Shown here: piece after piece, positions 23,368 through 36,260 of the stretch
Layout: each line of letters starts with the position of its first letter
Position numbering within the stretch: position 1 is the stretch's first letter
NCBI GenBank assembly: GCA_015698045.1
Contig: BLAL01000012.1
Span: forward strand, 1,860,001 to 1,924,000
DNA length: 64,000 bases
From: Rhizophagus clarus
Lineage: Eukaryota > Glomeromycota > Glomeromycetes > Glomerales > Glomeraceae
Direction: 5' to 3'
Translations under genes and position numbers: made by a program
Notes under the pieces: generated by a model
What the model was told of the DNA's origin: nothing
The model's database searches: none
The model's input: only the letters and a program-made list of their open reading frames with translations

Positions 23368-23835
23368 TATCCATTCACTTTATTTTAAGTGCAAATTTTT
23401 TCTTTTTTAATGAATATAATTTCGTAATTAATTATCATATGTATTGCACTGGAAGTCTTAAATGAAGTACCATGTACGCCATCTGTCGATATATATATAA
23501 TTTTACTGTAATTATCATCTGTAAAACCACATCTTTACAATAAAAAAAAACTTAATGAAGCGCAACTCTTATCATAAAAGTAAATTATACACGATTAACA
23601 ATATCTTCTACATGATAACTTCAAATTTTTTTAATAACACCTAATTCAATATATTTTTTAACTATTTTCGTATTTTCTTCATTTTCATCTAAACTCATTT
23701 CATAATAATCTCTTGTAAAATTAATATGTAGTCATCAAGAGTTTTCTATTCCCAAAGATTTAATATAATTAAGAGGATTTGTTGTTCTTACCTCTTATTA
23801 TAGAAAGTTTGTAAAAAACTTTTCTTTTATAGCTG

Positions 23836-25870
23836 AATTTTTAAACAGTTTATTGAAAAAAATACTCCTTATATTTGGAAAAAGGAGCGAAATGATGCTT
23901 TTGAAAAATCTAAAGAGTATTTAATGTCACCTTCTATTTTAGCTTATCCAAATTTTGAGCAGCCATTTGTTTTATATACTGATGCATCAACCTACGCATC
24001 AGGAGCAATTTTATCTCAGAAAGGAGATGATAAAAAGAGCATGGTATTGCGTATGGGAACAGAACTCTTAATATACATAAGAGAAAGTATTTAATAACTG
24101 AGTTAAAGTGTTTAGCTGTATGTAGTTTGAGCAGTTAAACATTTTTATTATTATTTACATGGACAATCTTTTACTGTTATCACTGATCATGCAGCACTGT
24201 TATACCTTAAAAATATGTTAATCCTATTGGATAACTTGGTAGATGACTTATGATTTAAATGGATATGATATAAGAATTATTCATTACCCTGAAAATAACA
24301 TTTAAACATAGATATATCATATATATAATTTAAATAATCATTACATATGTATTAAACTTTATGGAACACCTTATTTTGGGCTATATTATATTTGGATAAT
24401 GGTTTTGGACTTAACACAACATTATGAATTCTCTTACATATTACTCATTAATTAGATATTTAACTAAATTGACTATACCAACTGCCATTGACGAATTATT
24501 GCGACAAACATCAGACAACCAAGCAGGTCACCTGAGTTCTATTAATAAGCTATTTATTAGGTCTTTGATCCCATATGTTGATGAAGATATTGCGATCTAT
24601 TCCATTCCTCTTCTAAAACTATCATTAATTCGTTAATAACAGACACATCATATAAATTAGAAAGTACCAGAAAATTTGGACCTATAATAAATAAAAAGCT
24701 ACAATTAAAAGTAAAGTTCAATATTTTATAGTAATTAATGTGAATAGTACAAGAAAAATAAAAATAATCAACAATAATCACTAAAAGTAGTAAAAATTCA
24801 TGAAGTAGAAACAATTTTATATAAAATGCAAACTGATATTGACACTTCTCTATTAATGATACATATAGGAAAATAAAATTAAAATATTATTGACCTCAGA
24901 TGTTCAATAATATTCACACATATATAAAAATATGCAACGAATGTCGAAGAAGAAAAAAAGAATCAAAAAAACAGAACCACTTCACCCTATTAAAGTAGGA
25001 TTACCATTTAATCGTGTAGAAATGGATATAGTTGGTCTACTATTAAGAACAAAAGAGAAAATATGTATATTGTAATTGATTATCTTACAAAGTAGCCAGA
25101 AGTGAAAGTAATTTCCAGATCAAAAAGCAGCCACAGTTTTAACTTTTTTCAACGAAAATATAATTTGCAACCATGATACCCAAAGGAATTGTTAACTGAT
25201 GAGAAACTTATTTTGTTTTAATGAAATTTTACACTCTTTGTAACAAGAACTTGAAATAAAATACAAACTGTTTACTTTTATATTATTCACAGACCAATGG
25301 ACTTGTTGACTGATTTAATGATACTTTATGTGAAGTTTTAGCCAAATATGTGAATGAAAATAAAAATGATTGGGATTTATATTTACCTTCTACTTCATTT
25401 GCTATAGAACAAAATGATATACTACCATATATCATAAACCTTTTTATCTAATATATAGACAAGAAGCTATATTATCATTGATTTTGTTATACTTACAAGT
25501 CATATACAAATTATTGATACAAATTTACAAAATGATTTATTAAATCGAAATCATCCATTATATGATTGGAAAGTTTGAAATTATTAAAATTGAAGTATAA
25601 AATAATATAGAAAGATCCAACAAAAACAAGAGATGAAATATGATGAATAATAATTGCATGTTATTTAACAATATAAAATAAAAGATCTCTTGTATTATTA
25701 TATAAATGTGAACTTAAATAAGAAAATCGTTGGAAAGGACCTATATGCATGAAATCTTAATTAATGGAACTTATAAACTTAGGATAATGGATGATAAAGT
25801 TTTAAAAGTACAAGTAAATAGTGATTGTTTAAAATTATATCATCAGCATAAATAAATTATATTCAAAATA
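23836..25870 (+). mobile_element. Ty3/Gypsy retrotransposon relic (RT-RNase H and integrase)
   Basis: Broken coding blocks occur in Gypsy order. RNase H: FVLYTDASTYASGAILSQKG near 23965-24020 and FTVITDHAALLYLKN near 24170-24215. An integrase-like part includes the spacer before the catalytic core, PIKVGLPFNRVEMDIVG near 24985-25030, TELLTD near 25190 and PMDLLTDLM near 25290. Numerous stops and frameshifts are present. No gag or protease is recognised upstream. Confidence 0.85.
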
Positions 25871-25998
25871 AAAAAAAAAGAATTATTTGAAATAAAAATT
25901 ATTTTTAAGAGAAAGAAAAAAAGAAAAATAAATTATTTTTATTATATAAGTTAATTAACAACTGTGTCCTTGAAAATTTTGGGTAGAATTTTTTTTAC

Positions 25999-27541
25999 AA
26001 TCCCTATAAGAAATCTGTATACGGAAAGGATACGTTTATAAACGTTTGATATACGTTTTTACCAATTCCGTATAACAATTCCGTATATTTAATACGTAAT
26101 TCACTTTTGAATGTTTTTTAAAAAAATTGGTGCATATGGAATATATGCGGAAAAATTAATATATACGGAATGTATACGGAATTTTTGAACTTGTTTTTTT
26201 TAAATAATGATTTTATCGTCGTACATGATCACGTGATTTTTGTTATGATACGTTTTTTGTTTATATAAACCCAGCTTTGATCTTCCACCCTGTCTTCCTG
26301 TCTTCCTCTCCCTGATTTTTTATTTCGCATTTTTTTTTTTTTTTAAAAATAACTCTTTTTCTTTTATTTGTTGCCCCTCTTTTTTATTCTCACTTGCTAC
26401 TCTTCTTTTAAAAACTTCTTTTCCTTTATTTTTCTAACTTCGTTGCCTTCTTTAAAAAAAAAAAAAATTTATTTTTGCCCCCTTTTTTATCGAATTATTT
26501 CTGCATAGGTTAGAGGTTAAAGATGGACTAACCGTGACTACTGACACGAAGTTTGTCAGGACTGGTGAATAAAAAGCCTTATTTAGTGCAGGTAGTTCCT
26601 AAGTTTCTAATTTAAAAAGAGAGGTTCTTATAAGCCGGGTTATGTAAGTTACCTTCTGCTTTATTTTTCTAACTTTGTCATCTCTTTAAAAATCTTTTTT
26701 TATTTCCTTCCCTAACTTCGTTATTCTTTTTTCAAAAAAAAAAAAATTTTTTTTTATTTATTTTACTTTTTTACTTCCACCTCACTATCCTTTCTTTTTT
26801 ATTTATATTTATTCTTTTATTTTGTAGACCAGATTTTTTTTTGGCTGCTTGGTTCCTTTTTTCTTTTTGCGGGTCAATTTTGAAGTACTTTTTTTTTTTG
26901 TAAGTCAGGTGGGAACCGAACGTTTGGAGACTTGGATGATTGCAGGTACTATATAGGCGGAGCTTATATTTCTTTTTTTTTGTTTTTAGGTTGTCTGACT
27001 CCTGATGGCTTGGACGAATCCAGAATTATAGGTACAATAGGGAAGCGTTGGTCTAATTGACGTACTAGTGTCTTTTTTCATTTATTTTGAAGGAATAGAT
27101 TATTTCTTTGGACTAAGTGCTCCTGAAGACTTTTGATTTCTTAAAAAAGCTTAATTTCTTAAAGAAACATCAGTAGAAATAGTATTAATGTTTCTTTTGT
27201 TTTGGTTTGCAATAGTTGGTTTGATAGAATAAACTATTCATAATATAGAGTATTTGTGTTTTATTTTAAATAAAATTAAATTTATGTAAATAAAGTCTAG
27301 TAATAAATTGTAATAAATTATAATATAAACAGTAATAAGCAATAATATAAATTTCATGGCAAATCAGCGATTAAATCATGTAAATTCCGTATGAATTCCA
27401 TGCAAATTCCGTATCCAAACCATATTTATAGTGATACGGAATTCCGTATCTTTTCAATGGTCTATTGTGATACGTTATTTCTAAGGAAAAAAATCGTATA
27501 AAAATCTTATTAAAAACATATCCAGTTTTTTTATAGGGAAT
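25999..27541. mobile_element. CCCTATAA-terminated DNA element, ~1.54 kb, 3-bp target duplication
   Basis: The element runs 26002-27538, starting CCCTATAAG and ending TTATAGGG, flanked on both sides by aat (25999-26001 and 27539-27541). Its two ends carry many copies of TTCCGTAT/ATACGGAA, as subterminal repeats do in CACTA-like elements. The interior is T-rich and non-coding. The same termini and duplication size occur at 46835-52702, so this is a family. It sits just downstream of the Gypsy relic. Confidence 0.75.
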
Positions 27542-28260
27542 AACTTATTATCAGAACATTCTTGAAGATATTACAGAGTTATTTCCTTTAGAAACAGTGG
27601 AGATCTTACTACCATTGTCAGAAAATGATACAGAAGCACAAAATTTAACTGTAAATTTAACTGTACATGTTTAATACAGGCAAAGAGAATGCATTTGAGA
27701 TCCTATCAATTATTTTATGCATATGTACTTTTATTTGAGATGCTAGGACCATCCTTGATCCTAAAAATGAAAAGGACCTCTTCGGCCACAATCTGCAGGC
27801 TTAGTTTCAGGATTTATTAGATAATGAAGTTACCTGTAGATTGATCACGTGATGATGTTGATCAATGTTGGGAATGTAGGTAATGTCGGATATGTTAGAT
27901 ATTTCCAATATACTAGTTACGTGCAACATATCCAACATATTCAACATATTAGTTATATTTGTTATATTTGTTATGTTAAATATATTAAATAGGTTAGATA
28001 TATTTTTGTTTATATTTTATTGTATGTAAACACGAGTTGTTTTCATGGATATTAAAAGAATTTTAGTTTTAGTTTTAGTGTTATAGAATTTATTTGTCAT
28101 ATTTTTATTGTTTGTATAAATTTTAGTTGACAATTGATTGTATAGAGCACCGTCTGAGGCAGTACGAAAGATTATTGTAACTAAATAAAGATCATCATTT
28201 ATTTATAAACATATACCTTCTGCTTACTTTTTTCTAATGTCTATACCACAATAGACAACC
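27542..28260. other. Possible 3' remainder/LTR of the Gypsy element
   Basis: A purine-rich patch (aaaaatgaaaaggacctc, near 27768) is followed by TGTTG/TGTTAGATAT repeats and an ataaagatcatc polyadenylation-like end at about 28180. The layout could be a 3' LTR, but no matching 5' LTR was found, so this rests on position only. Confidence 0.25.
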
Positions 28261-29756
28261 AAAGAACTGACCTTAACATTACTTTATTGGACCTGCCGGC
28301 AAGCCGCCTGGTTAAAAGTCCGCGTCTATTGTAGCGGGTATCTGCTACTTTCACAGTAGGTATTTGCTAAATTTTCGGTGGGTATCTGCAAAAAATAAAC
28401 TCGGCAGATGATATTTTATCACGTGATTTAGTGATTTTCCGTGGTTACGCCTTATGCTACGGAAATCATTGATGGAAATCGATTCTGAACCGTGCCTTCC
28501 TAATATGGTACGATTGATACATGCATATCAAATAGAATAGAAGCTTGGTCTAGAGCTTTTCTAATGCACATGCACAACATAGATTAAGCCATTGTTTGAA
28601 CGGATATTAATAATTGGATGATTATTCAAAACATCTAAAGATTTAAATGGTTTAGCTTATGTTCACTAAGCCAATGATCATTGATATGTAACAAAGTTTA
28701 ATGTTGTAATAATGGATTTAGAATTTAATATCCAACGCAACGGATATCCGGTAATTTGTGTATAGTGATATCTATTATTATATATAAATTTGTAAACCAT
28801 CAATCCTGCGAAAATTATTTATTCCTAAATTTTTTGGTTCAACATTTCTTCGTAATTGTAAATTACAATGTTATTAAAAATATTAAACTGATAATGGATC
28901 TAAACTCTTAAATATTGTAATAATAATTATGATGATGGATTCATAATTTCTTTCCCTCTAAATAAATTTTAAATTGGACAGATTTATAATATTTTATCAT
29001 TTTTTTTTTTTAAACGATGACTAACGTAGCATTAAAATTTCGTAGTATATCTTGGATAATAAAAAATTATTGAATCTTATCTAATGAATAAAAAAAAAAA
29101 ATAAAAAAAAAAAGGAAATGTTAATGAAAAAGAAAATGATATCTTATATGCGGGCGTATCGTAATTTTTCAATTTGATAATATTACTATTTTTATTTTCT
29201 TGTAAAAAGTGATGTTATGGAATTATAATAAAATGTTGGGAGAAATCCGATTCGTTTAAACTTATTTCCAAAAAAGTTGTGGTAACCGAAAAAGAATTCT
29301 AAACTGAGCTTAAATCCGTGTTACACCTTTGGTATTTTTTAATTACTAATTTTGTTAATTTCAATACTCAATCGAAAATGTCAACCGGCTGATCATCAAA
29401 ATTCATGATTATAACGGAAGTTAACAATCAATACTCTAATGATACTATAGAAATTCTATCGAGTTAATTACAATGTAACAATGACAATTATCTTTGATCG
29501 ACGATAATTATGTGAATATAAAAGGATAATCAAATGTCAATGAATAAATGTAAACAAATGTACAATATGTGTTTTTGCTACGAAATTTCAACGCCTAGTG
29601 AATGTGGTCGTTCCTAAAAAAAAAAAATTTCGATTACGGAAAATCTCGGAATTATTAATTTATAAATACTATGTGATCGTTCCTAATTTTTTTTTTTTTT
29701 TTTTTTTGTTCACTTGTCTTACTATTTATCTTCTCACTACTAATACCAAAAATACC
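28261..29756. other. Gene-free spacer
   Basis: Bases 28320-28410 repeat gggtatctgc/ggtatttgc three times. The rest is AT-rich with A-runs (29090-29115) and a long T-run (29690-29707) just ahead of the kinase start. No gene supported. Confidence 0.4.
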
Positions 29757-32138
29757 ATGATTCCTATTCGACAAGAATTTATTAATGATGCAATTAAGGA
29801 AGCATTTACATTAGAGGATTCTAATATTCATAATAATAATATAGACAGAAAACATGAATTTCTGCAACAAATTATTCTTAATAATAATTTCCTTACAAAT
29901 GAAGAAAAATCAGAAGCAACGAGAATATTAAATGTAAGATATGACCGGGATAGAATTCTTTTTATTAATAATGGAGGAAAAAAAATTTGTAAACTTTGTA
30001 AATTAGAACGTCTATGTGCAATGCATTGTGAAAATTGTATTCGAATTTATTTAGAAACAAATTTTTCAAATTGGACATCTGGAAATAATAACGTCGATGA
30101 TTTAATTAAAAGATGTCAAAGAAAATCATTAGCTCCACATATGGTGGTTGAATGGATTCCATATAATAATTTACAAAATATCAAATATTTGAAAAAAGGT
30201 GGATACAGTGATATTTATACGGCAGATTGGATTGGTGGAAGATATATTGAATGGGATTTTCAGCAACGAGAATTAATAAGATTTGGTACGCATGAAGTAA
30301 TACTTAAAAGGTTAGTAAATATTGAAAGTGCCAATAGAAGTTGGTTTGAAGAGGTATGTAATTTTGAAATTCATAATACATAAGATTAAAATGAAACAAA
30401 TAATAAAATGTTATATTCTTATAGGCCGAATCACATCTAACTATTGGATCTAAATGGGTAGATATCGTTCCATGTTATGGTATAACTCTAGATCCATCAA
30501 CTAATGATTATATGCTCGTATTGCATAAAATGGATAATGATTTAAGAACTCATTTACGACAAAATCATAATAAATTGACATGGAAAAAAGAATTCAAATC
30601 ATGATATATATAGTAGGCGCACTATATAGGATTAATATTGAAAACGCAGTCTTTAGAGATCTACATTCCGGAAATATATTATATTTTAAAGAATTTGATA
30701 GTTGGTATATTTGCGATCTTGGATTCTGTGGACCAGCCGATAAATCATTAAATAGTATATATGGGAATCTTCCTTATATAGCACCTGAAGTCATTACTGG
30801 AAAAGGTTATACATCTGCATCTGATATTTATAGTATTGCAATGATCATGTGGGAAGTTGCTTCCGGTCAACCACCTTTTGGTAATTTAAATCATGATTAT
30901 TATCTTGCGATGAACATCGTTGAAGGTATGAGACCAAAATCGGTTCCAGGAGTTCCTTTAAAATATAAAGAATTAATGGAAGAATGTTGGGATGCTATTC
31001 CAGAAAAAAGACCCGATATTAGTACAGTTTTAGATAGAATTAAAGAAATAAGAAAGTCATTTTATCAAGATATGTCAGAAGATAAATTTGAAAAAAATAT
31101 AAATCCCATTAATGAATTTTTTAATAATCCATTTAAATTTTCTCAACAAAGATTGTTCAATAGTTTAAAAATAAATGAATTTGATGATACAAGTAAAGTT
31201 TACCAATTTGAAGGTTTATCTGAACCGAAAAATGCAACGGAAGGTATGATGTTATATATATATATTTTTTTTCCATAAAATAATAAAACGATTCATTTAT
31301 TACCTTTATTTTTATTCGCACATTTTTAAAATAGAGGAACAAGAAGGTATATATGTGTGTTGTGCATGATCCGTTTTAGCGTCGATCATAACGTTGGACG
31401 CAAAATCGACACCCGAGGCACAAATGTTTATTTTTTATTAATAATATAAGTTCTAATTTAGTTCTTAATCTTAAAAAGCTTTCCATAGTAAAATTTATAG
31501 TTATAATATTCCTGACAATAGTAAGTGATATTAATAGGAAATTGTTATTAAACACATGTTAACATTAAAACATATGTTCTTTTTTTAGTTACCGACTTTG
31601 ATAATCAGAACAGTGGTATATCAAAATTTTTTAAAGGTACAGTACATATGTTTAATTTTTTTGAAATAATGCAAAAAAGATTGACTGTATTTTTATTAGA
31701 CAGTAAAAAATTATTAAATGTATTTAAAAGGCTACAAGAAAGTTCGAGAAACAGTAAGTAAAATCATATAAAATTGCAATAATAAATTATATGTATATAT
31801 TTGCTAATTTACTAATATTGTAGATATTCAAATCAATTATATAAGAGAAATGATACAACGTCCTATAAGAAAAAATAATATTAATATTGTTAATGGTACA
31901 TAATAATTTAAATATTGTAAAATGTTTCAATTCATATTATCCTAATTTTCTCTATATATTAATGACATAGATGAAACCGAAGTTTATAATAATCCAAATC
32001 TTCATGCAGAGGTACAAGACAATTTGGAAATTTCTGATGGTAAGTAAATTTAAATATTATTATAAAATTTTAATCAAATTTTGCAATCAAACGCTAATTT
32101 TACAATCCTAATTATATTTTTTATTAGATTTTTATTAA
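29757..32138 (+). CDS. TKL-type protein kinase, 8 exons, one frameshift
   Basis: Predicted exons: 29757-30353, 30425-31243, 31335-31346 (12 nt), 31589-31636, 31700-31753, 31824-31895, 31971-32039 and 32128-32138. Every junction is GT-AG and the tail introns are all phase 1. Start: MIPIRQEFINDAI; a Cys cluster (CKLCKLERLCAMHCENC) leads into the kinase domain. Landmarks: glycine loop LKKGGYSDIYTAD, lysine in HEVILKRL, catalytic loop FRDLHSGN (His replaced by Phe), CDLGFCGPAD in place of DFG, IAPEV and SDIYSIAMIMWE. One base is missing in the A6 run at 30584-30589, between LTWKK and RIQIMIYIVGA. This is either a true frameshift or a homopolymer sequencing error; with it fixed the product would be about 560 residues. 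Substrate unknown; His-to-Phe and DLG variants are common in this family. Confidence 0.8.
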
Positions 32139-32512
32139 ATGGGATTTTAATATTCTTTTTCATAAATTTTAAAATATTTGAAAATTTATGTAATAACTTT
32201 ATCATTCACTATGAAAGTTAATGATTCAGAAAACATAATAATTATCCGTTATTGCGACTATTGTGACTAACTATTACGTGTATAACTAATACGGGCATTT
32301 ATTATTCGAATAAAGATGATTCAAGTTCTTTTATAATTGTAACAAGGAATCATAAATGTTTAGTGCCATTTTATTATATACAGTATAACTGTCATTTTTT
32401 CCGTAAATACCCTGTAATAAACAATTTTAACATTATATTTTAAGTTTATTATTATAAAATTCTGGATCACAACTGCATTGTACTGTATAAATTGTATACT
32501 ATCTGCTGACGT
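32139..32512. other. Short spacer
   Basis: 3' flank of the kinase gene and distal upstream region of the F-box gene. No further structure supported. Confidence 0.4.
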
Positions 32513-32631
32513 AATGATTAACAAACATGTGATATGTCATAAATGTGGTACAAAAATTACTTGCATAACCGTATTACATAAATATTGCGTCCAAGAAAAA
32601 AGAACCACCTTCTTTTTCCTTTTTTAAGAAA
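32513..32631 (+). promoter_or_regulatory. Conserved upstream block of F-box gene
   Basis: Matches 13871-14014 upstream of the paralogous F-box gene (aacaaacatgtgatatg, cataaatgtggtacaaa, attacataaatattgcgt, CT-rich leader). It was probably copied with the gene. Confidence 0.55.
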
Positions 32632-34023
32632 ATGGTTAAATTAAATGAAGATATTCTTTATTTAATATTTGAAGAATTAAAAGATAATAATAATGCTCTT
32701 TATTCATGTCTTTTAACTAATAGAACTTGGTGTAAAATAACTATTCCAATTTTATGGAAGAATCCTTGGAAGTTCTTAAAGGATATGGAACGGGAACAGA
32801 TGGAATTATTATTAAATGTAATCATTTTACATTTAACAAATGAATCAAAAAATACTTTAAAGAGTAAATGTACCGAGTTGTTACGTTTTCTGATGAATCC
32901 ATATCAAAAACCTTTATTTGATTATATTAGTTTTTGTAGACATTTGGACTTTATTAATATTGACATCATCATCATGGAATTTGCTGCTATTGAATCTGAA
33001 AATATTTTAATGAGAGAAATAATTAATCTTTTTATTAATAGAAGTAGGAAATTTACGCACCTTTATATTCCTTATAAATTTAATTTTCAAATACATCTCA
33101 TTCCTGAAGCTAGAAATTGTCTATCAGAAATTGAATTCTTTTTTTGCAAGACTAGTATAAATGATGATATTGTGGTCGGATTGGCAGAAATTTGCAAATC
33201 TATTAAGAAATTGGACTTTTTCATAAATGATGAAAATTTTGGAATTATTAGACTAATTGAGGTTCAAAGAAATTTAATTAATCTTAATTTGAAAAGTCAT
33301 TATTTACTCAACGATAATAAACCACTCGTAAAAAATCTTGAAAATTCATTGATTAAACATGCTAACACTATTCAATATTTGAGAATATCTAAACCTTATA
33401 TAAAAATTCTTACAACTTTTGTTAATTTGAAAGTATTAGAATTAGATAGTGACTCTGATTATACTTGGAATTGTTTAGAAAATTTATCTATACCTTTCTT
33501 ACAAATTTTAAGAGCTAGAAGTGTTCCAATCAAAATTTTAACAAACTTAATTGAAAATACAAGTGGATATCTTATTGAAATAAAAATTGATCATATATAT
33601 CATAATGAAGTTGGAAACAAAAAAATTATTCAAGTCATTTATCAAAATTGTCCAAATCTTATATATCTTAAATTAGTATTGAGAAATAACAATATTTTAG
33701 AATTAGAAAATTTATTAATTAATTGTCAATATTTAAATGGTTTATATATTCTTATTGGTGATATATTTGATTGGGATAAATTATTTGAAATATTAACTAG
33801 ATTATCCCCAAAGAGTTTGTTTAAATTTAAATTTAATTACTTGGTACCAAAATTAAATTCTCTAAAATCATTTTTTGATAATTGGAAAGGTAGACATTCT
33901 ATGTATTTACAATTAAATGAAATGAGAGATATAGAAGGTTTAGTAATAGAAAAATATAAGTTGGAAGGAATAATAAAAAAATTTAACAACAAAATTCTTA
34001 ATGATGAGTTTGAATGGACTTAA
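32632..34023 (+). CDS. F-box / leucine-rich repeat-like protein, 463 aa
   Basis: Single-exon paralogue of 14015-15424, similar over the whole length (MVKLNEDILYLIFEELKDNN, CLLTNRTWCKITIPILWKNPW) and in its promoter. The F-box lies at residues about 3-45; leucine-rich segments follow (YIKILTTFVNLKVLELDS, QNCPNLIYLKLVL) and it ends ..LNDEFEWT. No lesion is visible. It has an SCF-adaptor type architecture; the target-binding LRR body is where most differences from the sister copy fall. Confidence 0.92.
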   Translation: MVKLNEDILYLIFEELKDNNNALYSCLLTNRTWCKITIPILWKNPWKFLKDMEREQMELLLNVIILHLTNESKNTLKSKCTELLRFLMNPYQKPLFDYISFCRHLDFINIDIIIMEFAAIESENILMREIINLFINRSRKFTHLYIPYKFNFQIHLIPEARNCLSEIEFFFCKTSINDDIVVGLAEICKSIKKLDFFINDENFGIIRLIEVQRNLINLNLKSHYLLNDNKPLVKNLENSLIKHANTIQYLRISKPYIKILTTFVNLKVLELDSDSDYTWNCLENLSIPFLQILRARSVPIKILTNLIENTSGYLIEIKIDHIYHNEVGNKKIIQVIYQNCPNLIYLKLVLRNNNILELENLLINCQYLNGLYILIGDIFDWDKLFEILTRLSPKSLFKFKFNYLVPKLNSLKSFFDNWKGRHSMYLQLNEMRDIEGLVIEKYKLEGIIKKFNNKILNDEFEWT

Positions 34024-34839
34024 TATCATCAATAGATTGTATGTATATTATACACATGATAAATAAATGAATAAAGTCGATCAAATATATATTATTTATA
34101 TATTTATTCTTGCACTCTTTGACTTTTAGGAGTTTTAATTCGTCCTTCCAAGTAAATATGATAACCAGATATTAAAATCGTATGTCACAAATATTATCGA
34201 TGGAAAACTCATACTAGCTATTGTTATAGGCAATGAGAAAAAGCCACAGATGCGATTATTAGGTCAAAAATTCTTTAAAAACGTTCTCTTGAACTGAATC
34301 CTGATTTTTTTCATTTCATTAAAAGGATCCTTTTCTAATTCTGAAAATTTATTAGGTTCTTTTAAGTAGACGTAATTTATATAGCTTAATACAATATTTG
34401 GTTGTAACATACTCCATGACTGATTATATTTATGCGATAACATACAAATGAAATAAAATCATCCATTAACCCTTAATAGTCTATTCATAAGATTGTTTGA
34501 TGTCATAATTAGTCATTTTATTAATAAGTACATATTATAAAACGTATAATTTATTTTAGCAAGGATATTCCTACAGCAATTGCTATAATGTTCTTTGCGT
34601 TCGAATTCCTATACAAACTTATAGGTTATCAAGCGATAAAACTAGAATAAATATTCCATATTTTACTTTCTTTATAATACTTCCTGATTTTTACAAAGCA
34701 TAATAATGATCTTAGTTTACAAAATAAAGGAATGGAATTCGAGTTTATTAAATAAATGATAAAATACGAAGTTGCAAACACTTTCCAAGATTATGTCAAT
34801 AGGGATGACAACAGATATATTATCATCCTTTTCATGGGT
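34024..34839. other. Gene-free spacer
   Basis: AT-rich, no supported gene or repeat. Confidence 0.4.
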
Positions 34840-35520
34840 ATCTAGTATATAAAGCACCATTTTCATCGTAAACAGGAGCACCCGAATCTCCATGATCCCC
34901 TGTACACAGCAATTGATTTTTATTAAAAAAAGGTCAGAAAAAGGAATTTAATAAATAATGACTTACCAAATTTACCATTAAAACCATGAACTACCAAACC
35001 ATAAACATTTTTGGGTTTGTCAAACAATCAATTATGACTACAGAAAGTAGAACAGGTAACATTTGTCCTTTAGTATATCCTGTTTCTCTACTGACCTTAT
35101 AGACATACTGCGTCATTTTCATTTTCAGAATTCAAGTTAGTTTCAAAACTGTTAATAGTCATTTCAGTTCTACACTGTTGATTTCCGAATCATCAATACT
35201 TAAGTCTTGGTACTTAACACGAGCATAATGATCTTCAGAATGGTCCTGAAAAGTAATAAGATTGGCTTAGTAGTGTCACAATTCATCAATTTTTTCTATT
35301 GCAATTGATTTCATATATTAACTATTTTCCAGTTGGATTACTGAATCATCAACTATGGAGTAGACGAGTTTAATTGTATTCAAAGTCTTTTTCACGTCTT
35401 TCCATGTATTTGTTGATTTTATGAATGTTGTATTTGTTATATTTGCTATGATATATTGTTGATATATTGTTGAAATATGATTTTGTAATTGATCTAAATT
35501 GCCATTCACTGACTGATAAT
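34840..35520 (-). pseudogene. Trypsin-like serine protease relic
   Basis: On the minus strand a block near 34915-34845 reads LCTGDHGDSGAPVYDENGAL and contains the GDSG catalytic-serine motif. Upstream, after a likely intron, fragments read YKVSRETGYTKG and KPKNVYGLVVHGFNGKFG in different frames (35115-34970). A further block at 35509-35318 (NGNLDQLQNHISTIYQQYI..) may be the propeptide-like N-terminal part. In-frame stops and frameshifts indicate a dead copy of an S1-type secreted protease gene. Confidence 0.65.
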
Positions 35521-35539
35521 TATTTCCGTCAGTTGGTTA

Positions 35540-36260
35540 GGCCATATATAAATATGGGTCAATATCTTATGATTCCAAAAATTGTTGTATTCATAATATT
35601 ATGTAATATGTTCTTCAACTTGTTTGGCAGTGTATTCATGTTTACCGTCTGGCTTTTGCTAATTGCTTGATGATGAGTAGTTCATCATTGGGTTTGGTTT
35701 GTTTAATTTTGAAAGGTTTTTAGCGCAAGATGTTAAAATATTATTGATATTTTCTACTTGGTCATTAATGATGCTTGGAATTGTCATCTGAATGTATACT
35801 TTGTGGTTTTATGGGTTGTTTAGTTTGTTGTTAATAGCATTATGAAATTTTTCCAAGTTTCCTTATCTTTGATATAATATTGGGTATTAAGTTCTCTTTT
35901 TCATTTGTGTCTGCTGAGCAGTATTGTTCTTTGTTTTCGTTCAAATATTTCTTGTGTGATGAAGTGGGCGACTACCAACTGATGGTAAGATGTATATGGC
36001 AGGTTGGTAATAGTATCTGTATTGTTGATTTTATCAATAATAAGGTTATTTGCAAATTTAATATGAACCGTGATAATTATGAAAGTTTGTTTTAGTTTGA
36101 TGGGTAATTTCTTTCGTATATCTATGAGCTGTTGTGTTTTAAGAAAATCGAATAAATTTTTTTGATAAGTAGCGGTGGATTGGATCTTTCAGGAATGATG
36201 TGCGTAATGGTGAGATGTTTGAACATTAGTTTGGATAGAATGATAGTGTTGCCGCTATTT
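35540..36260 (-). mobile_element. Possible LINE (non-LTR) coding relic
   Basis: Interrupted minus-strand blocks such as YHQLVVAHFITQEIFERKQR, YYIKDKETWKNFIMLL and KPFKIKQTKPNDELL resemble the linker after the endonuclease domain of non-LTR elements in these fungi, judged by style only. No reverse transcriptase motif is present. Confidence 0.3.
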
